A stretch of 64,000 bases of DNA from Motacilla alba alba (lineage: Eukaryota; Chordata; Aves; Passeriformes; Motacillidae), in NCBI RefSeq assembly GCF_015832195.1, contig NC_052031.1, positions 8,681,850 to 8,745,849 on the forward strand. Direction: 5' to 3'. Shown one piece after another: positions 12,820-25,400 of this stretch. A program made the translations under genes and the position numbers. Position 1 is the first letter of the stretch, and each line of letters opens with the position of its first letter. The notes beneath the pieces are model-generated. The model saw only the letters and a list, made by a program, of their open reading frames with translations. It did no database searches and had not been told where the DNA came from.

Positions 12820-14345
12820 TGTGAAAATACTTAAATATTCCTTTCATTGCTGTATGGACTTGGATATTTAGTTACCATTGAGATTCCAAGAAAGTTAAAG
12901 AAGCTACAATTGAAAATGGAGCATTAATGAGAAACTTTGAGTCAGTTTCATTTCTTCTTAAAAAGTCTCCATTCCCCAATTATTCATTCTGTTGTTCAGA
13001 CCTTCTAAAGAAAGGATATTGAAAGTCCAGTTTACATCTTATTGCAGAAGTCTGTTTCTTCACAGATCTGCTCTACTTATATTTTCTTCTAGTGGCGTCT
13101 GCTCCTAGTGAGGTCTACTGCTGCTGAAACTTGGGATTTTCTCTTCTGTGTTATGAGAAACACTAATAAGGAAACCTGTGTAAAGTTGAACAGTTGCAAA
13201 GCAGAATAGGATATCTTTACAACTTTGGTTTGGCCTGTTTTGCAGAGGCAGTGTTAGTCTTAGATTGAATGGTTACCTACTATTTTTCCATATAACTGAG
13301 CCGCAATCTTGAATTAGAAGCTGTACTATTTTTTCTTCATTATCTTCTCACTACCAAAGACACTCAGCTTTTTCCAGAGATTCATGTATGATACTTATTT
13401 CTGTCATTTTTTGATGCTTCAAAACCATTAATTTTCTTTTAAAATCTTTGAGCCAAGAGAATGATGTTTTGCATATGTTTTAGATCAGAAAGGTGAGGAT
13501 GGAGAGATTAAAGGTCAAAAAAGTTTGCTAATATATAATGAAAAGTTCGAGATGTACATGGCCTAATTTTTCCAAATATAGGACAGGAAGGAATTAAAAA
13601 ATTTAAATCTCCTCAATTTACATTGCAATTTTCAATCTTATTACTTCTTCAAATCCTACTCCCTGGTCTTACAAGGGTCTTTCAGCAAATGGAGAATATG
13701 GTGGTAGTGAGCACCAGCTGTGTGTCTGAGGTGAAGCATTTACTTACACATACCTTTGTGGCAGAAGAAAAGATGCAATTAACTATAGGGGGTGGTATCC
13801 AGCTCCCTTTCCCTCCCTGGCTGGCTGCTCTTTCTTTGTATATGTGAGTACATTCATAATTTACCAGAGTTAAGCACACTCCTTACAAGAGTAAATGTAT
13901 CAAAACTATCTATATGATGAGAAGAATTTTCAGGCTCTTCCTGGAGAAGCTTAGGAATATTTGTTTAGACAGATAGATAGAGTTAATATTTATATTGTTA
14001 AAAGCAGACTCGAGAAATAATTTAACCCATAGGATTGAAAGCTGTGAATAAGAGGCAGAAAAGAAAAAGCAGGGAAGGTGCCTGACTGCTGAACCCCTCA
14101 TGTCCTGTCTGAGTTCACACAGAAACACTCCTTTAACACCTGTTCCCTGCTGCATGGTGAGCTTACCTGGGAGCCCAGTTCCATAAATTCATTCCATAAA
14201 GGGTCTGTGACTCTAAGTCACAAAAGTTCCTGTACGTTCAAGCTGTAGGTACTCTTTTCTCCAGACAGAAACAGGTTTATTTTCCTTGCCAAATTCTCTT
14301 CCTTCTATTTTAGCAGAAGAGTTGATTATACAATAGAAAAACTTA
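12820..14345. other. Noncoding block, no gene seen
   Basis: AT-rich unique sequence. The plus-strand open frame at 13623-13847 is hydrophobic at its N-terminal end but has no promoter, splice or domain support, and another frame is open on the opposite strand over it. Nothing else was identified. Confidence 0.65.
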
Positions 14346-14487
14346 GGCTGAAGGTCATCTAGTCCAAGCCCTTACTCAAAGCAGGGTTAAGATCCCAGTT
14401 ATTCAGGTCACTCCTGCCCTCATTCAGCAGAATTCTGAGTATCTCCAAAGGGGGAGATTCCATAGACATTTTGGGCAGTTTGTAGCA
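14346..14487 (-). mobile_element. CR1 LINE fragment, minus strand
   Basis: Read on the plus strand it follows the reverse complement of the CR1 3' region in order: gtcatctagtccaag, then ctcaaagcaggg, a caggtca/ctcc segment, gagtatctccaa, and ggagattcca followed by ttgggcag. These are the standard landmarks of avian CR1 3' sequence. The copy is diverged, and the terminal octamer repeat and most of the element are missing, so it is an old dead insertion. It is distinct from the better preserved copy at 60221-60794. Confidence 0.82.
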
Positions 14488-17454
14488 TATACAGTCTCCA
14501 TGAATTTATTGAAATAGAGTATTTTTAAAGAATGAAATGCCTTTGTTTTTACACAAACTGATTTCAACTACACATGAAATGTATTCAACTATTTATGGCA
14601 ATGCAAATTTAGAGATGATTATATTATAAACAAGAGATTAGTTCCTTTTTAAAATTTGTTTTTGGTGGAAAGGAAAAAATGTCCTTTTCAAAGTTTAAAA
14701 AACAATTAAAATACTGTCTCTCTTTGTGTAAAGCTTCTAGCACAGCCTTGAATATTAGTGCAGTGAATGTTTTAAACCCCCAAGACAGTGACCTAAGGTT
14801 TTTAGAGGATTAAGTTTGAGTAGAGGCTGGCACTATGAAGGAATGTCATCCAGATGCTTTGTTTCATATTCACTGCATGCAGACCCATTCTTTGGTGCAT
14901 CAGATGTGAAAAGTCAGCCACATAGGTCTGAAAATATATTTTTTTCTTCGTTTTAGAGTATTGTTGGTCATAATCTGCATTTAAAAACTTTTCCTGATTG
15001 GTGAAAGCATTTGTGAAAATAATCCAATTTAGAAATAGATTTCTGTTTTCAGTAGTGCTTTCACAATGTGTTTAAGCATCGTGTTTCCCAAGTAGATATC
15101 CCCAAAATTTTGCCAAAACAACTCACCATGGCAACTTGCTTTCCATAGTTGTTTATATCTCAGGCTTTCATTTTTTTCTTAGACCATGAAGCAGCTTGTC
15201 CTCATGTCCAATACTTGTGCACTAGTAGCTTTTAGTTGCTATTTATGTTTAGACACAATTTCTTTCAAACAAGACACTAGAAAATTACTGCTACTTGCTG
15301 CATATTTAGTGCATTAGAAGTTAAAAGAGATGTGCAAAAGAACTTTGCTTAAGGATTAATCACCCCTGTGACCCAGGGATAAGGGATCCTCACCTGTCAA
15401 TAAGGATTATTACTACTTATACCAGCTGAGCCTGAGTGTTTAAGTACCTTCCTGTGAAAGTGACTTTTACTTGGTGGGAGCTGAAATGAGGATTTCTCTG
15501 GCCCTTAAAGTTATACTTTACAATGAAGATTGCATAGGGAATGGTAATTTTTTTACTCTTTACACCTGTTAAATCACATTTTATGTAAAAATAAAGTAGA
15601 ATCCCCTGTAAAACTATTTTTCAGCATGAGCTACTGCTCTCTTTGCAACCATAATACTGCAGGATGAGGAATGGGACAGGGAATTGATTCATGTAGCTGT
15701 GACTGGGAGGGAACAGAGCCCTGTGGTCCACAAACCCATTTTTCTATTAAAGTCTCATCTATTCTAGAACTGTAGGTTCAGTTCACTGCATAAATCAGAG
15801 ACTCCTTGTGTCATTTTCCCTCAACTCTCTTCCCATTTTGAACAATAGGCCACTGCAAACTCACTTCAGTTTTCAAGGATACTTTCTTTCTTCCATCCCC
15901 ATTTCTATCCATTTTCTCTCTTCTTTAATAAGTCACAGTTGCCTTTCCACACTTGGATTGGTACATGACCTAATTTCCACCTAGAAGAGGGCTCTGTGAG
16001 CACTTGGAAACTCCCCAAGACTTCACACTATCTATGCACACATCTGGCTCCCTTGTCTGCTTCCTTGCAAAAACACCAGGAGCTGCTGCTAGGACATGCC
16101 TGGGTCTGGATGCTGCTGGGGTGGTAGAGGCAGAGGGATGCCCAGAGGCTGGGGAAAAGAACACCTCCCTTGCAGCCCATAGCTGTAACCTGTCTCTGAA
16201 ACACGAGGCTTTGAGGTTGTCATCATTTTCAAACTGTTTAGGGAGGATCCACAATATGAATTAATGGCCTTAATCAAGCTTTTGTGTGTTGGGATGCAAA
16301 ATCACAGAGGCAGCTGCAGCACCTGGTACTGCTAACTCGTCTAAAACCCTTTGTATCCTTCTAATTTTTGTCTGGTTTTCTCCAAAATTGAAAGACAACA
16401 ACAAAGAACTGATACCTTAAATGTGAACCATCCTTTCTCTTTGTGTTCTCTCAATAGACATCTTTCATTCTTTTTTGTTAAAAGCACTGGACATTCTGCA
16501 CTCACAGGTTAGCAGAGCAGTAACCTTTGAAAACTTTTAGACTGACATTGGGTAACTTGTTCTTTGTCCTCAAACAATGAAAAAACACACATTAATGCTC
16601 TCAAAGGAGGTTATTTATTATTCCAGTGGTGTAAATGAGGGCAGGATTTGGCCCACAAGCAATAAAAGAGGAGTAGAGCATGTAATTCTTCACGCCATTG
16701 TGAGGAAAACCCTGTCCAGCAACAGTAAATTATCTGAAATTCTTTCAGGATATATGAATGAGTCCATGGTCAGAGAAAGCTTGTGAGGTTTAAAGCATAA
16801 AAATGACAACTATAAATAAAGGTGGAAACCCCTCATCCCCCTGAAATGAAAAAAACATAGCATTCCCGAGGCACTGGTGTCTTTGGAAAATGCATTGCCT
16901 GGCTGACTAAAGGAAAGGGAGGAGGGAAAGGAAACACATCATCCTACTTAGGGCTTTGTCTTTCCAAAGTAAAGCTCAATGCTCTTGCAGAAAAGGACAG
17001 TTTTTCTGGGAAGATCCATCCTATAAGGACATGCATTTACTGAGTTTGTAAAATCATCAATCAACAACTATGTGCCCGTGTATTTTAACAATTAAGTTTA
17101 CCCAAGTATTTAACAAATGGACGAAATACAGAGAATTTCCATATTGTTTACTCTGTAGGGTGCAAGGTAGGAACAAAGAACAGTAAGCATTTTCATAGCA
17201 ATGAGGCAGTGCACATAGTTTATCCTGGGAGTGTTAAGTTTTCTGGAAAAATATCTGCTGTACTCTGGATATTTTCAATATCTTAGTAGTGTTAGCCTGG
17301 TTGCTTTAATGTTTACATTATTCCACTTCATAGGCACAGTACTGCCCATGGTAGATAATGTGATAAAATAGCTTCTCAAAACATGCATCTTGGAAAGGAA
17401 AAATCTGCAATCCCTGTTTTGATTTGACATATTCCAAAAGCTTTGGCACCACTG
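14488..17454. other. Noncoding block with a GC-richer patch
   Basis: Mostly AT-rich unique sequence. Positions 15970-16260 are noticeably GC-richer and are open on both strands (86 codons plus, 94 codons minus). Simultaneous opposite-strand open frames without splice signals or recognisable protein argue for composition and not coding. No repeat family was recognised in the patch. Confidence 0.6.
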
Positions 17455-17520
17455 CAACAGCAATTTAGAGGACGGAATCATAATCTACAACAACAATTTA
17501 GAGGATGGAATCATAATCCA
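17455..17520. repeat. 33-bp tandem duplication
   Basis: Two adjacent 33-bp units, 17455-17487 and 17488-17520, each read caaca(g/a)caatttagagga followed by ggaatcataatc. They differ at only a few positions, consistent with a recent local tandem duplication. Two copies only, so this is not a minisatellite array. Confidence 0.93.
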
Positions 17521-20500
17521 TTGGCACTGCGTAAACAGTTCCATAATCTCAACATGCAGACTAATGCTGTGTGGAGTTTAAATGCATTATGATGCTATGG
17601 ATATGCCACTTCTTGCCATCTCATTATGCAAGAATGAAATTCTAACATAGCAACAAGCTATATTTGAGTTCAAGTCAATCACAGGGAAGAATTTTGTCAA
17701 TGATTTCCCATTGTTACAGTAACAGAAGTGACACATTAATTTTTAAAAACCAAACCAGTTAAATTAAAAAAAAAAAGTTAAAAACACTAAAGAGTGAGAT
17801 AATTTTTGTAGGTGAACAGTAATCAGAGACAGACTCCCAGGGAAATTTTGTCTCATTTGGTCACAGATGGTCTAAACTGACTCCGTAGTTGCCCTGTAAT
17901 CCACACCAGGGATCCGTGTTCAGCACCTCATGGAAATGGGCAACTTACTTGATTTAAAACTCTGAACCAGGGATGTTCACATGCCATGCCAGCACAACTT
18001 TTGGCTCCTTACAAAACCACTGACCATGGTCCACTGAGCCTATGACGGCCCGTGATGAGAGCTGCTGTGATGTAGGTCAGATGTTAAGGAACTAATAAAA
18101 TGACACAGCAGGTTCACATTAGTCTAAGTCCCTATTTCAGCATACATAATTTTTCAACTATTTGTCATGTACTTAGTCTCAGTATAGAAGTTGTATAAAA
18201 TTGTGTTGCCTTCTTACTAAAATGTCCTTGTCTTTTTGCACAGATTCTTTTTACTGTATCATATACATAAACATTTACATGCACATATCAGAGAAAACAT
18301 CTTAGATAAAAGAGGTAATGTTGTTCTATAGGAATTTTTTAAAAATGAGTAGAACAGAATTTTTATTCAGAGTTTAATCTCAAACAATGGACTAACTAAA
18401 ACAAGAATAAACTCTTTTACTCAGATGTGGATATTTCTTGCTTTCCTCTTCTTAAATGACCATTGTATAAATATTACTCAAGAGTAGAAACCAGCAGGAA
18501 ATATCAATTGTTTTTTGTTTGCCACCTGAAAACTTTACTACAGGTGTCTCCTTTTTCTTTTTCTTTGTTCTACTCCCCAAGGTAAAGCTCTCTTTACTGG
18601 AAAAGACAATATTTTGAAAAGTAGAAAATGAATTTAAATGTTTGCCTGAACATATTGATTAAAAGACACTGGATGAAAATTAGTGACAGTTTCATACAGC
18701 CTGAGTACTTTTTTGTATTCATTATCTTTTGATTTAGACTTCAAGAAAATGCTGGAAGGCACTATCGTTATACTGACAGGCTGATTTTTTTTTATCTTTT
18801 CAGAAAACAAATATAACACAGAGAAGCAGTATATGATACACCAGCTATAAGTAACATGCTTTTAATTATGTGTTATTATTCTAGAAGGTCTTCTAAACAC
18901 AGATGGTGCCTGTGGGATTTTCATCACTGTTTAAGACATCTCACTTGGTTCCTTTGCTTTACAGAAAGACATTGTGCTGAGAATTCAAAGTGGCAGTGAG
19001 TTTTCCTCTCAGCTGCACCACTGAGTAGTTTAATGCATCAGTCTTTGTAATAAGTGCATATAATTCAAATACAATTTTCACTACTATATCACACTGAAAT
19101 TATGGTTTAGCTAGTGCACATCATAGTCTTTAAATACTGAAAGTTATGGAGAAATCTATTTAGCCAGTGCAAATCAAAATTATCAGTATTTTAAATATTT
19201 CTCTGAAAATTGAATGCAAGATAGCAATATCATGCAGTGGGATTATTGTAATGCTGAAGCCCCTTCTTCTGACTCAATTTTTTGGCTAAAATTTTAGACA
19301 AAGACATATGGTGGCCAAGTAATTAGCTTATCACATGGAAATTCTTATTAAAACAGACTCGTACTTTGATTCATCTAGTATAAATATGGTGGGTCATTGT
19401 ATAAAACTATGGAGGTCATGAGCTTGAATATTGGAACAACTTCTAATTTTGTGTGTCTCTTAAGTTATTTTATAGTGTAAATACAGAATAAATACAATAA
19501 ATAAATTCTATTTTCAATATTATGCCAAGAATAATTTTGTTACAGGTTGCTAGCACAGAAACAAAAACTAATATAAAGGTACTACTTAAGAAAAAGGATA
19601 AAAATTTCAAAACATAAGTTTCAATTATGTGAAAAAAAAGTATAAAAGTCATTTGGTAAAATTCTATGTGATGGGGAAATATAATAATATAATAAAAATA
19701 TTAAAATGTATTATATATAGAAATAGATCTAGAAATACATTTAGAAATATATGTATAATATATATAATCTGTTTTTGTCTTTTAGCTGGAGAAAATTGCT
19801 GCATTGAAAAATTTATTAATTAGTTAGGTAAGAGACTGAAGAAAGAAAATACTGTCTTCAGTTTCTAGACACAGCACAAATAAAAACTGAGTGCAAGGTT
19901 TCCAGGTGCATACACAGAACACAGACAGGAAATCAACAGGGACCTGCATTTATCCAGGTAGTTTGTCAAATCCCACATGACCATGAAGTGACAGTATATC
20001 TATAAATAAAAGCAATTTGCCTACTTTCCTACAGAAATCTATGTCAGAGGTAGGCACTTTGTTCCAGCTACCAGAATGTGATGCTGGTGTCTTTCTAGGA
20101 CAAGTACACACTATGCTGACATGATTCTGCAGAAAAATGATTTCTCTGCTATGAACACACTGGTTTACAACAAAGGTTAAGTTTTGTAGATGGATGAAAG
20201 TCAAAACAGCCCATACGTGTATTAATTATGGAATCAGACCTTCAAATAGAGCTACTTGTGCACACAGGGAAGGAGCCACCCCCACATGAATTTCTTGTGG
20301 GTATTGACAGATAATATGATATCTCTGGTCTCACATGCTATGATTAGACAGGCTTTCCTCTTTAAGCACTTTAACTTCAGAAGCTTAGTGCATTATCTGC
20401 AAAAGCTATTTTGGAATAGACCTAATTTAAAATGATAGGTTTTAGGAAGGAAATAGGAAGGAGGTGTCTTCAGGAGGAGATCTGAATCCTTGACTTCAGT

Positions 20501-21332
20501 GCTGAGCATTAACTTTTTTTTCAAATGCATCATTGTTCTTGAAGACCCTATATCAAATAAAGAGTCTTCCACACTCTGCTGCCGAAGTTTATGGCTCAAA
20601 AGAAACCATCCCCAGGCTGTAACACAGTCCATATGGCTGGCTGTTTGAAGTGTGCTTAGTGCTCCATTAGGGATTCTCGATTTGTACTTCTCAATCTGAT
20701 TTCGATAAGACACAGGTTTCCTTTAGTGGCTTGACCTGGTGCAAACACATAATAGATTAATTCTATAATAAATTATGGTGGCAGTAAAGCTTTCTGGACC
20801 ATTTTGCCTTTTAAGTAACAATTTTTTTTTATGTACTCTTATAAAGCTGAACCAATGTTTCATTTGTAGCTCACTTTATGTATATACAGAACTACTTGAA
20901 GCTTGGGAATGTAATTCTGTGCTGTGTGCATTACCTCTGAGTGTATTCCATTTTATTGTGTTTCTGGAGCTACTGACATGTTGAGGAATACTAAGAGCTT
21001 TATGAAACAACATTATGCCTAGAAATGTGTTGAACTGCTTTTCAGGAAGCTCCAGCTGGTTTCTATCTAAACAGTAGCATAACTACACTATTTCTATATG
21101 CAAAACTGCATTTCCATAAAGTCCATTATTATCTTCCACTTTTATGTATTGTTTTTAAATGATACTGTTATTTTCAACTAAGTTTATTTTAGATTTATTA
21201 TATACTTAGCACTTTCCATAGTTCTGCCGCCATTTCTAAATTCTCTGGTACAGAAAGAGTAAAAGATGTTATTTTAAGCGTTGCTCCAAGTCAGAGTTGA
21301 GGACCCCAGTGTGCTTGCTGTCCTTGTCTAGG
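17521..21332. other. Noncoding block, no gene seen
   Basis: AT-rich unique sequence, extremely so at about 19661-19770, where ATA/TATA runs dominate. A minus-strand open frame of 106 codons at 20393-20713 has no recognisable motif. No splice structure, RNA gene or repeat family was identified. Confidence 0.67.
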
Positions 21333-21415
21333 AGCCTTCTAGTTATTTTAAGTTATTTCTCTTATCTCTAGAAGCCTTCCCTTGAAATAACTAGAAGGCT
21401 TCTAGAGATAAGAGA
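21333..21415. repeat. Interleaved double inverted repeat (a-b-a'-b')
   Basis: Two inverted repeats are interlocked. Arm a (agccttctagttattttaa, 21333-21351) pairs with a' at 21382-21400 with one mismatch that would be a G-U wobble in RNA. Arm b (tctcttatctctagaagcc, 21358-21376) pairs perfectly over 19 bp with b' at 21397-21415. The a' and b' arms overlap by four bases, so the two stems compete or form a pseudoknot-order arrangement. Near-perfect identity points to a recent origin, for example template switching during replication. No gene is attached. Confidence 0.92.
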
Positions 21416-22406
21416 CAGAATGAGAGAAAAGCACTGTAGTGCTGTTAAATATCTTGCCAAGGGGTGACCAAAGGGTGTTAATCTGTCAGCTTTTATCACC
21501 CTTCCTGTTCAGGCTCATGAGCTTCATGATATCTCTCCTCTTATAGACACCCAAATCCACTTCCTTACTTTACCTCAGGCCTTCTCACAACTGATTATGA
21601 TGGCAAGGTAGGAAAGGAAGAGACTGAAAAGCTTTGCAAGGGACCAGATAGCGACTCTTAACCAGAACTAATACACAAAATATTCAACAACGCACAAAGT
21701 TTTGGTGTTACTTTTTTGTTCCTTTGAGGTCACATACCCTGGAAGACACACCTCTGAAGTCACTATGTGATAAGATCATTCCAAAAAAAACCTCAAAATA
21801 CATCAACCACAAAGACAAAAGTCCCACTGACCCATGCAGTATTCCTGGTAGCAAAAAAAATCTGAGATGACCAACTACTGTTTCGTCAGCTGTCGGCCAA
21901 GATTTATCTGCACACATCAGAAAGGTTCATCTCCACCTTACATGTGAGGATGCCAGGAGATGAAAAAACATGGAATGAATGAAAGGGAGATGTGAACATT
22001 TTGGGTTCTGTGGGAGGACAAAGAAAATGTAGATAGAGAAGAAGCCAAGATGGAAGCTGAAGAAATAGGAGAATGATCTCAGCTACAGGCAGAGTATTTC
22101 AGGTGCACATGTCATGAAACTACAGGCTCCCTGTAAGCAAGGAGGAAGTAGAGAAAAAGAATTAAAAAAGAATGATGCATAAATAAGAAAAAGAAGGAAA
22201 AAATACATAAGATATTAATATCAGAAAATTAAAGAAAAAATATAAGATTACATATAAAAGTAAAGGAATAAAATCTACCAGAGCACAAGGATACAAGAAT
22301 CCAGCAGAATTAACTGGAAAAAAACTGATGTCATGTACTAAATATTTTAGTTTACTTATAATGAGCATGAGAGACAGGGGCACATAAGCTTTTTATTATT
22401 AGAGAG
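21416..22406. other. Noncoding block, partly purine-biased
   Basis: From about 21955 the plus strand becomes markedly purine-rich (A and G), continuing to about 22450. The minus-strand open frame at 22162-22383 encodes a phenylalanine/leucine-rich string that follows directly from the T-rich minus strand and is not evidence of a membrane protein. No repeat family was recognised. Confidence 0.62.
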
Positions 22407-22446
22407 GAATAAAATAACATAAATAGGAAGAAAATAACATAAATCC
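22407..22446. repeat. 20-bp-period direct duplication
   Basis: The 14-mer aaaataacataaat occurs at 22411-22424 and again at 22431-22444, with similar flanks (ggaat versus ggaag) giving a 20-bp period. It is a small tandem duplication in AT-rich sequence. Confidence 0.8.
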
Positions 22447-25400
22447 AAGACCATAACTTACCATTTTCCAATGAAAATTCATAAAGAGAAGCAAAATGTT
22501 GCTGCATTAAAGAAAATTAGCATTTTAAATTAATTTAACCTTAATACCAAAATTCAGTAATCAGTTGAAATTACCTATTCCCAGATGGAAATGCTTTTTT
22601 TTTTTTTTGCCTGATGGCTTTTAGAAAACTTTGACTTTTGTTATTAAGTAATGTTTCTTTCTTATTTGATCTTTAAAAACAGCCTCAGTTATCCTTACAA
22701 ACAAAAGGACACTAGCTGGCAGTAATCAGGAAGGATTTTTGTGGATCACTTACCCATGCAGGTAAAGGAAGGCTGGGAACATTGCTTGCCAAGTCCTCAT
22801 CTTACAAAATGTCATTTCATGCATGAGCAATCACAATGAACCCATGGTATTTATCCCAGTACAAAGATTTGTACAGAGGCAAAAATTAAAAAAAAAAAGC
22901 TTGCATAACTCTTTTAAAATTTCCACTATATAAAAAAAACCCAATACCAAACCCAGAAAGCTCTACTCTACATATCATCTCCAATATAGATTAATATTAT
23001 TATTACTTCCACTGATTAGATTAAATGGATTTACTTTGCAAAGTAACTAAATATATATATTTATAGTACTAAATAGATATAACTGCATAGATACCTTTCC
23101 AAGTTTCTTGCACTTTGGCGTACTTTGCCAATTAATTCCAACATTAATTCAACAGAGCTGTCTGATGATTCAGCATCTACTGTGGAAAATTACTTTTCAT
23201 CATCCAGGTTTTCGGCTTTGTTCATAGCCACTCTCTTTGAGATGACTTTGCTTTGTGCCTGGAAAGTCATCAAGTGAAAGAAAAGAATAATCCCTTGAAC
23301 GAGATAGTGAAAAATAGAAATTCTTCCATTATTTTGATTTTTGAGTGTCAGATATTGAGATGGGTAAAGTTTACAAGTGCTTTCAAAAATCTAATTTCCT
23401 TATCTTAAAAGTATGAGATCAAAGCAACACAGTAAGAATCTTTTAACTAAAATAAAGATCCATTTGAGTATGTGGGGTAGTTAAACACTATACTAGCTAA
23501 GTGTTTTTGCCACTGAAAACACTCAAAATTATCATTACAATGGTACATGAGACAAGGGAATTTGTGAAATAGTTCTCACCTCCTACATAAAGTGAATTAT
23601 TTCTGTATATTGAAAACATCACAGCCTGATTTAATCCTGCCTAAAAGGAGCAGCCAATGAAGTCATAAAACAGGACAGTAATTCAGGGTCTCCATGGGAA
23701 AGGCAGTGCCTTTCTCTGCTGGCCCTTTTGGGGACCTGGGGCAGGTGCGACAGCTGTCTCAAAGCTTCTCACCTTTGACCAGGTGCATCAGACAGGGCCT
23801 AAAATTGTTGCTATAATTCCAGACCAGTTTCATCTAGAAGTACAGAGGAAATAATGTTTTGCTCATTTGTGTTACTAGGTTTGTTTTCATCTTTTCTCTC
23901 CTATGAAAATAAAATTGACTTTCAAAAAAAAATTGCACATTTCAATTCAAAGAAGTCCTAAACTAAAAACCCCTTTCAGTTCATATATGTTGTCAAAAAT
24001 GAAGTAGTGATTTTCTCCTTGTTTCAGTTTGGGTTCACAAATACATATTAAGTGAATGAAACGTTCTACTGCTAAATTATTTCTTCTAAGGGATTCCAGA
24101 TAATAATAGCAATGTTTGGGCAGGGGTGTTCAGTTTTTGAGCACAAAAAAATTTGGGTCACTTAAAGCTTCCTGGGTGATGTCATGTTGGTTCCTTCTAT
24201 CTTTTGATATGTGTCAGCACTCCATTTTTGCACACAGTTTGTTCTAGAATTTACTTCCTCCCTCAGAGAGAAGTGAGATAAACAGCATTTGAGGTAGGAT
24301 AATTTTGATTATCTGAATATCAGATGCTTCAGAGAATGCATCTGCAAGCTAAAACATTTTTAAGATGCCTTCTTTGAGACTTTTTTTATTTGAAACTGAT
24401 TTTAATACACAACCAGTTCTTCTGGGTGACAAGATATCCATGGGACCATTGTAGGGACAATCCTTCTGATTGGAACCAGCCTCTGTAACTGCATCTTCCC
24501 CTGGGAACAATGGAAGAAACTCACCTAACCGGCAAATTTTGAGCCATAACTCTCATTTATGGATCAGGCTTAAAGATTGTCCTTATCTCTCAGCTGGCTC
24601 CAGACCAGCTCAGAAATAGATTCACTAATCAGAAATAGTATGTGTCTTGGAAAGCCAAAGTCATTACAGTGAACTTTGCTGAGTCTACAGCTGGGGATAG
24701 CAATGTCACATAGGACAGAGCATCTTCTGGCTGCTGACTGAGTAAATGGGTACAAAAAATGCCTACACATTCCTGGAATTTCCTTAGACAAATAAATTAG
24801 AATTATTGTTCCTGCCCAATTAATCATATTTGTTATCATGTTTCTAGACAATTTACTAGTAATTAAAAATTTAAACAGAATAAATATATCCCTTTTTAAT
24901 GTCCTGTTTTATAAATCTTTATGGGTTTTTAAACCCAGGATTATTTAAATAAGTTTTCCATTAAAAAGGAGGTGAAATACAAACTTGTAAGTGATTTGAG
25001 GAGGAGGAAAAATGGGGGTTATAATTTCCATATACTCAGAAACCTGGTCTCAGGTATGGCTCTTAAAAATATTTCTTTCATAATCAACAAAAAATCTTAT
25101 CCATCCATTTGCACTGAGCTGTGTTGAAACATGAAGATTTTTCTGAACTCATTGCTATAATATTATCATTATATTAATTGGCCAAATTTTTGGTCTGTTT
25201 TACATCCAAGTTGAGACCAGCAGAAATACTGCAGGCTTGTGATAATATTATTGAGGACAGAGTTTTTTTCTAATCTGTGTGGTCCTTTTTTTCCTAAACT
25301 GCTTTTGGCATCACCAGGTAATGATGAAAGAATCTGGAAGATTACTTTTGCATTTTGATGATTATTTATGCAATTTATCTGGAGCTCAGAATTCTTTGTT

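Noticed and set aside
15970..16264. Opposed open frames on both strands
   Set aside because: Both strands open over the same GC-richer patch, neither recognisable; typical of composition effects.
22162..22383. Hydrophobic minus-strand frame resembling a membrane protein
   Set aside because: The plus strand is purine-rich, so the minus strand necessarily encodes Phe/Leu/Ile-rich strings.
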